Below are positions 9,325 to 15,375 of a DNA stretch of 41,249 bases, piece by piece (the stretch's first letter is position 1; the number at the start of each line of letters is the position of its first letter). This DNA is from Sulfuritalea sp. GTDB taxonomy: Bacteria; Pseudomonadota; Gammaproteobacteria; Burkholderiales; Rhodocyclaceae. The notes under the pieces were generated by a model. The model worked only from the letters and a program-made list of their open reading frames with translations, was not told the DNA's origin and did not search any database. The position numbers were made by a program, and so were the translations under genes. The DNA is taken from assembly GCA_020048435.1 (NCBI GenBank), contig JAIFMO010000147.1:4577-45825 (forward strand), written 5' to 3'.

Positions 9325-9932
9325 CAGATGCGTTTCGACGCCTGGTCGATTTCGGCGCGCAATTCAGCGTAATTCATTGTCACTGGAAATTGCGGGAACT
9401 CGTCGATGACGTTTTGCGGCGGGTGGAACAGGATGCCGGCGTGAGCCTCGGCCAGCATCGCGGTGTCGTTGTAGGAATCGCCGGCGGCGATGACCTGAAA
9501 ATTGAGTTCCTTGAAACGCTGCACCGATTCCTTTTTCTGGTTCGGCATGCGCAGATGGTAATTGACCAGGAAGCCCGCCGCATCGGCTTCTAGCTTGTGG
9601 CAGAACAGCGTCGGCATGCCCAGTTGCACCATCAGCGGCAGGGCAAACTCGTAGAAGGTGTCGGAAAGAATGATGACCTGAAAGTCGCGTCGCAGGGCAT
9701 CGAGGAAGTCCTTGGCGCCGGCCATCGGGCCCATGGCGGCAATGACCTTCTGGATGTCGGGCAGACCGAGTTTGTGTTGCTTGAGCAGTGCCAGCCGGTA
9801 CTTCATCAGCGCGTCGTAGTCCGGCTCGTCGCGGGTGGTGCGGCGCAATTCCGGAATGCCGGTACGCTCGGCAAATTCGATCCAGATTTCGGGAACCAGC
9901 ACCCCTTCGAGGTCGAGACAAACCAGCTGCAC
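9324..9932 (-). CDS. thrH: HAD-family phosphoserine phosphatase / homoserine phosphotransferase ThrH
   Basis: ThrH enzymes dephosphorylate phosphoserine and can transfer the phosphate to homoserine. The HAD loop is DLEGVLVPE with Asp7 and Glu9, the ThrH variant of DxD; motif II is LSDTFYEF and motif IV GDSYNDTAML. Length is 202 residues. The start is a GTG at 9932, with GGGAG about seven bases upstream, and a TAGAAT -10-like hexamer on this strand at 9963-9958. It overlaps purU by four bases. Confidence 0.93.
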   Translation of the reverse strand: MQLVCLDLEGVLVPEIWIEFAERTGIPELRRTTRDEPDYDALMKYRLALLKQHKLGLPDIQKVIAAMGPMAGAKDFLDALRRDFQVIILSDTFYEFALPLMVQLGMPTLFCHKLEADAAGFLVNYHLRMPNQKKESVQRFKELNFQVIAAGDSYNDTAMLAEAHAGILFHPPQNVIDEFPQFPVTMNYAELRAEIDQASKRI

Positions 9933-10057
9933 GGCGGACTCCCCGAAAAAAGCGGCGATTCTACCGTACCCCGCTGGCGCTCATCGGCGCCAAATTCTCT
10001 CCCGTCGCATTTACCACGGGTATAAGCTGCGGTCTCCAATCCTTCGCCTTTCGACCC

Positions 10058-10913
10058 ATGACCCTCACCGACCTCCGCTACATCGTTGCCCTGGCTCGCG
10101 AGCGCCATTTTGGTCGCGCCGCCGAAAAATGTTTTGTGGCGCAGCCGACGTTATCGGTGGCGGTGAAGAAACTGGAAGATCAGCTTGGCGTAGCACTGTT
10201 CGAACGTTCGCCGCAGGAAGTACGGGTCACGCCCATCGGCGAGCGCGTCGTGGCGCAGGCGGCCAGGGTGCTGGCGGAAGCCGCGCAGTTGACGGAGATC
10301 GCCAGTGCCGGCAAAGACCCGCTGACCGGGCCGCTGCGCATCGGCGTCATTTTCACCATCGCGCCCTGGTTGTTGCCGCGACTGGTGCCGCTGGTGAAAG
10401 AACAGGCGCCGGCGATGCCCCTGATCCTCGAAGAAAACTTCACCCACCGCCTGCTGGAAAAGGTGAAAAGCACCGAACTCGACCTTGCCATCCTCGCCCT
10501 GCCGGTCGAGGAACCGGGCTTGGTGGCGCAGGCGGTTTACGACGAGCATGGAAGCGCAATTGCTGATGCTCGGCGCCGGCAACTGCTTCCGCGATCAGAT
10601 AATGGACCTTTGCGCCAGCGCCAGCCGCGAGGCCGGCGTGTCGCCCCATGTGCTTGAAGGCAGCTCGCTCGAAACCATCCGCCACATGGTGGCGTCGGGG
10701 GTGGGCGTCACGGTAATGCCGGCGGCGGCGGTCGATGGTATCTCGCCGCGCGATCCGCTGTTGCGGGTACGCCCCTTCCTCGATCCCGTACCCACGCGCC
10801 GTGTCGGCCTGGTCTGGCGCGCCAGTTATCCGCGGCATCGGGCCGTCGATGTCATTCGCCAGGCGTTGCTGGACTGCAAGCTGCCGGGAACCCGGCCCGT
10901 AGCGACACGATAG
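10058..10913 (+). pseudogene. oxyR: oxyR-like LysR regulator, broken by an internal deletion
   Basis: The N-terminal half (LTDLRYIVALARERHFGRAAEK, a LysR helix-turn-helix) reads in one frame to AQAVYDEH near 10550; the C-terminal half (EAQLLMLGAGNCFRDQ to the stop at 10911) continues in the next frame. Compared with the intact paralogue at 13556, about 25 codons that follow YDEPFEVVVP are missing, so an out-of-frame deletion is the simplest explanation. Both redox cysteines (GNCFRDQIMDLC, nine residues apart) survive in the 3' part, marking it as OxyR-type. No full-length regulator can be made unless there is a sequencing error plus a true in-frame deletion. Confidence 0.85.
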
Positions 10914-10986
10914 CCAGCAACCCGCGGGCACTTGGTAACTTTTTGCCACCTTGCGTTGCATTGCTGGCGACCGACCTCAAATGGCC

Positions 10987-11016
10987 TATTATTGGAAGCT
11001 CATCACCCCAAGGAGA
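10987..11016 (+). promoter_or_regulatory. dps -10 element and ribosome binding site
   Basis: TATTAT at 10987-10992 is a good -10 hexamer and AAGGAGA at 11010-11016 a strong Shine-Dalgarno five bases before the ATG at 11022. The nearest -35-like TTGCTG (10961) is 20 bases away, so an activator may be needed. No OxyR-type tetrad was found here. Confidence 0.5.
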
Positions 11017-11021
11017 TTGTC

Positions 11022-11486
11022 ATGGACATCGGCATCAACAAGAAGGATCGCGAAAAAATCGCCGAGGGCCTGTCGGGCCTGCTGGCCGACAGCTACACGC
11101 TCTATCTGATGACCCACAACTTCCACTGGAACGTGAAGGGCCCCATGTTCAACACCCTGCACCTGATGTTCATGGCGCAATATACGGAACAATGGACCGC
11201 CCTTGACCTGATCGCCGAACGCATCCGCGCCCTCGATTTCCCGGCGCCCGGCACCTACAAGGAATTCATCAAGCGCGCCACCATCAAGGAAGTCGAGGGC
11301 GTGCCCAAGGCGACCGAGATGATCCGCCATCTGGTCGCCGCCCAGGAAGCCACGGCCCGCACCGCCCGCGCCCTGTTCCCGCTGGTCGACAAGGCCAACG
11401 ACCAGCCGACCGCCGACCTGCTGACGCAGCGATTGGAAGTGCATGAGAAAACCGCATGGATGCTGCGCAGCCTGCTGGAAGAATAG
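11022..11486 (+). CDS. dps: Dps-family DNA-protecting ferritin-like protein
   Basis: Oxidises Fe(II) with hydrogen peroxide and stores iron as a 12-mer, protecting DNA. It has 154 residues. The ferroxidase-site signature LMTHNFHWNVKGPMF (His32, His35) and the partner helix EQWTALDLIAERIRAL with its Asp and Glu are intact. The start at 11022 has an ideal ribosome binding site; the longer upstream frame begins in promoter sequence. It stands seven bases upstream of a Fur-family gene, linking iron storage and iron sensing in one transcript. Confidence 0.94.
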   Translation: MDIGINKKDREKIAEGLSGLLADSYTLYLMTHNFHWNVKGPMFNTLHLMFMAQYTEQWTALDLIAERIRALDFPAPGTYKEFIKRATIKEVEGVPKATEMIRHLVAAQEATARTARALFPLVDKANDQPTADLLTQRLEVHEKTAWMLRSLLEE

Positions 11487-11492
11487 CCCGCC

Positions 11493-11921
11493 ATGCCGGG
11501 ACACGAGGACATCAAGGGCGCCGGCCTCAAAGTGACGGCGCCCAGGGTCAAGGTTCTGGAAGTTTTCCGCTCCTGCGGCTCGCGCCACCTGAATGCCGAC
11601 GAGGTCCATCGGCTGCTGGTGGAGCAGGGCGCGGATGTCGGCCTGGCGACGGTATATCGGGTGCTGACCCAACTGGAAGAAGCCGGCATCCTCAGCCGCA
11701 ACACCTTCAACGCCGGCAAGGCAGTCTATGAACTCAACGCCGGCAAGCACCACGACCACCTGATCTGCCTGGGTTGCGGCCGCACTGACGAGTTCTACGA
11801 TTCCGTCATCGAAGAACGCCAGCAGGCCGTCGCCGCATCAATGGGCTATCTTTTGCAGGAGCATCAGATGGCCCTCTACGGTTATTGCGCCGACTGCGCG
11901 GCCAAACGCGCCAATGTTTGA
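11493..11921 (+). CDS. fur: Fur-family metal-responsive regulator
   Basis: Winged-helix repressor that senses Fe(II) or a related metal. In its 142 residues the DNA-recognition part includes LKVTAPRVKVLEVF and GLATVYRVLTQLEEAG, followed by the metal site KHHDHLICLGCGRTDEFYD and a C-terminal CADC pair, so both Cys pairs for structural zinc are present. It resembles betaproteobacterial Fur more than PerR, although the PerR alternative cannot be excluded by eye. It follows dps closely and is probably co-transcribed. A consensus Fur-type palindrome is found at the feo promoter downstream. Confidence 0.9.
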   Translation: MPGHEDIKGAGLKVTAPRVKVLEVFRSCGSRHLNADEVHRLLVEQGADVGLATVYRVLTQLEEAGILSRNTFNAGKAVYELNAGKHHDHLICLGCGRTDEFYDSVIEERQQAVAASMGYLLQEHQMALYGYCADCAAKRANV

Positions 11922-12294
11922 GCGACGGGCCTTCCTGCTCGGTCAAGGCTTGCCGAGATCGGCGGCGGCTTTGCTGCGAGACAGCGGCTTCGACGCGCTT
12001 CATGTCGGCGAACTCGGCAGGGCGCGGGCCATCGATACGTAAATTCTCGCCATGGCGAGAGTCGAGGAGCGGGTAGTCGTCACACTCGACGCCGATTTTC
12101 ATGCCTTGCTTGCCTTGGCCGGCGCCGATAAGCTGTCCGTCATTCGCGTTCGTATCGAGGGGTTGCAGGGATAGGAGATAGCCCGCCTGATCCAGCGGGT
12201 CATGCAATCCGTCGAAAATCAGCTTGCGCTGGGAACAGCGGTCGTTGTGACGGAGCGCAACATTCGTCTCAAAGGTTTGCCGATCACCGGCTGA
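11914..12294 (+). pseudogene. DUF5615 (PIN-like) toxin-type gene with two in-frame stops
   Basis: One frame from ATG 11914 to TGA 12292 encodes about 126 codons that read as a DUF5615 protein: FLLGQGLPRSAAALLRDSGF, then DALHVGELG, VVVTLDADFHALLALAG, SVIRVRIEGLQG and a C-terminal QLALGTAVVVTE. It is cut by TAA at 12040 and TAG at 12172, with no frame change. DUF5615 genes usually follow a DUF433 antitoxin gene; none is present, and the start overlaps the fur stop. The pattern of clean frame plus two nonsense codons points to a recently dead toxin-antitoxin remnant. Confidence 0.8.
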
Positions 12295-12316
12295 TTTCAG
12301 GGTAATTTCGGCTGGC

Positions 12317-12340
12317 ACCGTGCCGCTAGCGCCGACTTAT
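12317..12340 (+). repeat. dispersed 24-bp repeat, copy 3 (intergenic)
   Basis: ACCGTGCCGCTAGCGCCGAC followed by TTAT, differing from copies 1 and 2 at about three positions. It is just past the end of the DUF5615 remnant, before the ccp terminator. Confidence 0.7.
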
Positions 12341-12375
12341 TGCGGCTGCCTCGCGGGACCGGCCCCACAAACAAG

Positions 12376-12399
12376 AACGCCCCGGCGGGCCGGGGCGTT
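12376..12399 (-). terminator. rho-independent terminator of the cytochrome c peroxidase gene
   Basis: Perfect 10-bp stem AACGCCCCGG / CCGGGGCGTT with a four-base loop, 17 bases beyond the ccp stop. On the minus strand it is followed by CTTGTTTGT, a modest T-rich tail. Confidence 0.75.
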
Positions 12400-12416
12400 A
12401 CGTGCGGCGGAAGCGC

Positions 12417-13412
12417 TTACTTCTTGGCGAAGGGCTGCGGCCGCGGTGTGCTGTCGGAAGACGGCGGCAGGATCGGCAGCTTGAAGTTCGGCTGGTCGCC
12501 GGTCAGCGTCTTGAGGAAGGCGACGATCTTGGCGTTCTCGTCGTCGCTGAACTTCTTGCCGAGCTGGACGCGGCCCATGGTTTCCACGGCCTCCTTCAGC
12601 GTGTTGGCGGCGCCATCGTGGAAGTAGGGGTAGGTCATTTCCACGTTGCGCAGCGTCGGCACCTTGAAGTTGAAGCGGTCGGCGTCCTTGCCGGTCACGG
12701 CGACGCGACCTTCGGCGGCACTGCTGGCCTTGTAGGGCTCGACCACGCCCATCTTCTGGAAGGAGTTGCCGCCGACGGCCGAGCCGTTGTGGCAGGCGAC
12801 GCAGCCGCTGTCCTTGAACAGCTTGTAACCGGCCTGCTCGTTGGCCGTGATCGCCTTCTTGTCGCCCTTCAGCCACTTGTCGAAACGCGAGTTTGGCGTC
12901 ACCAGGGTTTCCTCGAAGGCGGCGATGGCCTTGGTCACTTCCTCGATGGTCACTTTTTCGACGCCGAAGGCCTTCTTGAATTCAGCGACGTAACCGGGGA
13001 TCGACTGGAGAACGTCGACGGCCAGCGCGTGGGTGAAGCCCATTTCGCCCGGATTGGCGATGGGGCCGCCGGCCTGGGCCTGCAAGTCCTTGGCGCGGCC
13101 GTCCCAGAACTGGGCGAGGTTGAGGCTGGAGTTGAGCACCGTCGGCGCGTTGATCGGGCCTTCGTTCCAGTTGTGGCCGATGGAGGTCTTGATGTTGTCG
13201 GTGCCGCCCATCGACAGGTTGTGGCAGGAGTTGCAGGAAATAAAGCCGGATTTGGACAGGCGCGGATCGAAGTAGAGTTTCTTGCCCAGTTCGACCAGCG
13301 CCGGGTTGGCGACCTTGGCGACGGGGATGGGTTTGATCGGTTCGTCGGCGGCGGCCCAGGCGGTCGGAAGGCCGATAATCATCACTGAAGCAACAAGGGT
13401 GCGAATTTTCAT
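12417..13412 (-). CDS. ccpA: dihaem cytochrome c peroxidase
   Basis: Periplasmic enzyme that reduces hydrogen peroxide with electrons from cytochrome c. The 331-residue product has a Sec signal peptide (cleavage after AWA, about residue 20) and two haem motifs, C60NSCH64 and C204VACH208, with the family segments PTVLNSSLNLAQFWDG, NPGEMGF and VPTLRNVEMTYPYFHDG. The start at 13412 has AGGAGA upstream. A strong terminator follows. It is divergent from oxyR, and the shared intergenic region has FNR-type and OxyR-type sites (separate entries). Confidence 0.95.
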   Translation of the reverse strand: MKIRTLVASVMIIGLPTAWAAADEPIKPIPVAKVANPALVELGKKLYFDPRLSKSGFISCNSCHNLSMGGTDNIKTSIGHNWNEGPINAPTVLNSSLNLAQFWDGRAKDLQAQAGGPIANPGEMGFTHALAVDVLQSIPGYVAEFKKAFGVEKVTIEEVTKAIAAFEETLVTPNSRFDKWLKGDKKAITANEQAGYKLFKDSGCVACHNGSAVGGNSFQKMGVVEPYKASSAAEGRVAVTGKDADRFNFKVPTLRNVEMTYPYFHDGAANTLKEAVETMGRVQLGKKFSDDENAKIVAFLKTLTGDQPNFKLPILPPSSDSTPRPQPFAKK

Positions 13413-13449
13413 GGTTTCTCTCCTGCGGTAAAGGACATCAGGTTTGCAA

Positions 13450-13498
13450 CTGGCCGGACTATAGCCCTAAAATATTTAAGGCTATTGATGTAAGTCAA
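13450..13498 (-). promoter_or_regulatory. ccp promoter with FNR/CRP-type box at about -41
   Basis: On the minus strand the -10 is TATAGT (13463-13458), giving an inferred start near 13450. The near-palindrome TTGATGTAAGTCAA at 13485-13498 matches the FNR consensus TTGAT-N4-ATCAA in nine of ten bases and is centred at 13491.5, about 41.5 bases upstream, the class II activator position. Microaerobic induction of ccp by FNR/ANR-type regulators is known in other proteobacteria. Confidence 0.65.
13461..13485. promoter_or_regulatory. 25-bp AT-rich imperfect palindrome in the ccp promoter
   Basis: ATAGCCCTAAAAT and its partner ATTTAAGGCTAT pair at 10 of 12 positions around a central base. It overlaps the ccp -10 and touches the FNR-type box, so it could be a repressor operator or only a structural feature. 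The regulator is unknown. Confidence 0.45.
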
Positions 13499-13507
13499 TG
13501 ATTTAAT

Positions 13508-13544
13508 GTAGTATTCATCTATGCAGCCCATAGTCGTTTCCTAT
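13508..13544 (+). promoter_or_regulatory. OxyR-type tetrameric binding site
   Basis: GTAG-N7-CTAT-N7-ATAG-N7-CTAT with exact 11-base phasing (13508, 13519, 13530, 13541). This fits the OxyR consensus of four ATAG/CTAT elements with 15 of 16 positions matching. It ends at the oxyR Shine-Dalgarno (AAGG, 13545-13548), a position suited to negative autoregulation, and could also act on the divergent ccp promoter. Confidence 0.75.
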
Positions 13545-13555
13545 AAGGTGTCAGC

Positions 13556-14461
13556 ATGAAACTTTCCGCTCTCCGCTATCTCACCGCCTTTGCCGACGAG
13601 GGTTCGATCAGCCGCGCGGCGGAAAAATGCCACGTCAGCCAGCCGACGCTGTCGGTGGCTCTGCAGAACCTGGAGTCGGAACTTGGCGTCAGCCTGATCG
13701 AACGGGCCAAGGGCCACGTCGCCTTGACGGAGCTGGGCTGGCAGGTGGTGGCGCAGGCGCGCCGTGCGCTGGACGAGGCGCGGCGGGTGGAAACGGTAGC
13801 GCAGATGGGCAAGGATCAGACGCTGGGCGAATTCCGCCTCGGTGTCATCCACACCATCGGCCCTTATCTGCTGCCGGAACTGATCGGCGCCATGCGCAAG
13901 GTGGCGCCCGATCTCAAGCTCTACATCGAGGAAAGCATGACGGCGCTGCTGGCCGACTATCTCAAATACGGCAATATCGACGCCGCTATCGTCGCCTTGC
14001 CCTTCGAGGTTCACGGTATCGAAACGCGGCCGCTCTACGACGAGCCCTTCGAGGTGGTCGTACCAACGCGCCACCCGTGGGCCAAGCTCAAGAAGATCAA
14101 GTCCGAGGAAGTGCGCGGCGACGACGTGCTGGTGCTCAAGGCCGGCAACTGCTTCCGCGAGCAGGTGCTGGACGCCTGCCCGGATATTTGCCACGCCGAG
14201 GGCTCGATGCACCAGGGCCATTCCATCGAGACCATCCGCTGCATGGTTGCCTCGGGCTACGGCATCTCGGTGCTACCTGCCGGCGCGCTGGGCGGCCCGT
14301 ATCGTTCGGACATGGTGCGGGCGATTCCCTTCGAGGCGCCGGAGCCCGCGCGCCGTGTGGCGCTGGCCTGGCGACGCGGGTTTACCCGGCCGCAGACACT
14401 CGCAGCGCTGCTCAACGCGGTACGGCTCATCAATAATCCAAGCTATCGCTTGCTGGTCTGA
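13556..14461 (+). CDS. oxyR: OxyR, peroxide-sensing LysR-family regulator
   Basis: Activates peroxide-defence genes upon formation of an intramolecular disulfide. It has 301 residues, an N-terminal helix-turn-helix (SISRAAEKCHVSQPTLSVAL) and a sensor domain in which GNCFREQVLDAC puts the cysteines exactly at 199 and 208, the same numbers as the E. coli redox pair. The start at 13556 has AAGG upstream, overlapped by the tetrad operator. Divergent ccp and downstream katG are the likely targets. This is the intact paralogue of the broken copy at 10058. Confidence 0.95.
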   Translation: MKLSALRYLTAFADEGSISRAAEKCHVSQPTLSVALQNLESELGVSLIERAKGHVALTELGWQVVAQARRALDEARRVETVAQMGKDQTLGEFRLGVIHTIGPYLLPELIGAMRKVAPDLKLYIEESMTALLADYLKYGNIDAAIVALPFEVHGIETRPLYDEPFEVVVPTRHPWAKLKKIKSEEVRGDDVLVLKAGNCFREQVLDACPDICHAEGSMHQGHSIETIRCMVASGYGISVLPAGALGGPYRSDMVRAIPFEAPEPARRVALAWRRGFTRPQTLAALLNAVRLINNPSYRLLV

Positions 14462-14502
14462 ACGCGGCGCGGCGCGACAGCCGAGTCGATTCCAGAAATG
14501 TG

Positions 14503-14545
14503 TTGCATATGAGAATTGTTCGCATTTATAATGCGAATCGTTCTC
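14503..14545 (+). promoter_or_regulatory. Fur-box promoter of the feo operon
   Basis: TTGCAT (14503-14508) and TATAAT (14527-14532) with an 18-base spacer form a strong promoter. It is wholly covered by a perfect 35-bp interrupted dyad, GAGAA-N3-TTCGCATT-TAT-AATGCGAA-N3-TTCTC (14511-14545), that resembles overlapping betaproteobacterial Fur sites. Iron-loaded Fur should block RNA polymerase here. Confidence 0.8.
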
Positions 14546-14566
14546 AATTACATATTTTAATATCCC

Positions 14567-15163
14567 ATGAAAACAATGGCCCTGCGCGGCATGCGAGGAC
14601 TGTGCGCCATGAAGCTGGAGGGCGTCTGGAGCCGCGACGACCGGGAACGCGGTGGTGAGTTGCTGTTTGGCTTCAGTCCCGTCGAAAAACTGGAAATGGA
14701 GATTGTCGTTTCTCGCGCCAGGGATGGCAGCGCGAACCCTGACACAGCCCTGCACGGCGCCGGCTTTGGCGTCAAATGGGTGCCTTACCAAAACGACACC
14801 GGCTGGGCGCTAGGCGCCCGTTTCGATCATGGCAGCACCCGCGTCACTGATGACGCAACACCCGCCCGCTTCACGGAAAAGGAATATGCACTCACCGGCC
14901 TGGCATCCTACCGGCGAGAAAACGGTCAGGTGCTGCACAGGAACCTCGGCACGCTGCAAACCACGGCGCAGGGCGCGCGCGACACGGTCGGCGCCTGGAG
15001 CATCGGCTACGAGTTCCCCCTGGTCGAAAAATTGCGACTCACCGCGGAAACCTTCGGCGTCAAACATGCCCGACCCGACATGGCGGTGGGTCTGCGTCAA
15101 GAGGTCTTCGACGGCATTACCAATCGAATCGGAGCAGACGCATGTCCAGCATCAGCGAACTGA
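14567..15163 (+). CDS. clipped outer-membrane-barrel-like protein upstream of feoA
   Basis: First frame after the Fur-controlled promoter, 198 residues. The interior (LLFGFSPVEKLEMEIVVSRA, alternating strands, LRLTAETFGVKHARPDMAVG) resembles small outer-membrane beta-barrel proteins found in other proteobacteria. It appears clipped at both ends: the N terminus (MKTMALRGMRG) has no signal peptide, and the last strand expected after VGLRQEVFDGI is replaced by a short unrelated tail that runs 22 bases into feoA. No Shine-Dalgarno is seen. Either a nonfunctional remnant kept as leader of the operon, or an atypical cytoplasmic product. Confidence 0.5.
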   Translation: MKTMALRGMRGLCAMKLEGVWSRDDRERGGELLFGFSPVEKLEMEIVVSRARDGSANPDTALHGAGFGVKWVPYQNDTGWALGARFDHGSTRVTDDATPARFTEKEYALTGLASYRRENGQVLHRNLGTLQTTAQGARDTVGAWSIGYEFPLVEKLRLTAETFGVKHARPDMAVGLRQEVFDGITNRIGADACPASAN

Positions 15164-15375
15164 AAGTCGGCGACCGCGCCACGGTGGCCGGTTACACCGA
15201 AACCGGCAAGGGCTACCGGCGCAAGCTGCTGGCCATGGGCCTGACGCCCGGCGCCGAGATCGGCATCAGCCGCGTCGCCCCGATGGGCGATCCCGTTGAA
15301 ATCCGTGTGCGCGGCTCGTCCATCTCCCTGCGCAAGGAAGAGGCCGCCGCATTGAACGTGGAGAAATTGAAATGA
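15142..15375 (+). CDS. feoA: ferrous iron transport protein A
   Basis: Small SH3-like cytoplasmic protein that assists FeoB. Its 77 residues include GDRATVAGYTETGKGYRRKLLAMGLTPG-type family sequence, then VEIRVRGSSISLRKEEA. GGAG eight bases upstream supports the ATG at 15142. It overlaps the preceding barrel-like frame and overlaps feoB by four bases (ATGA). Confidence 0.93.
   Translation: MSSISELKVGDRATVAGYTETGKGYRRKLLAMGLTPGAEIGISRVAPMGDPVEIRVRGSSISLRKEEAAALNVEKLK

Noticed and set aside
10940-11010. OxyR site in front of dps
   Set aside because: A CTAT at 10986 has no partners on the 11-base phase; it is probably only the TATTAT -10.
12402-13388. Antisense frame of 328 codons opposite ccp
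   Set aside because: Composition is repetitive and the sense frame encodes a complete dihaem peroxidase.
15164-15175. AAGTCGGCGACC similar to the repeat's reverse strand
   Set aside because: Only eight or nine bases agree and it encodes conserved FeoA residues KVGDRA.
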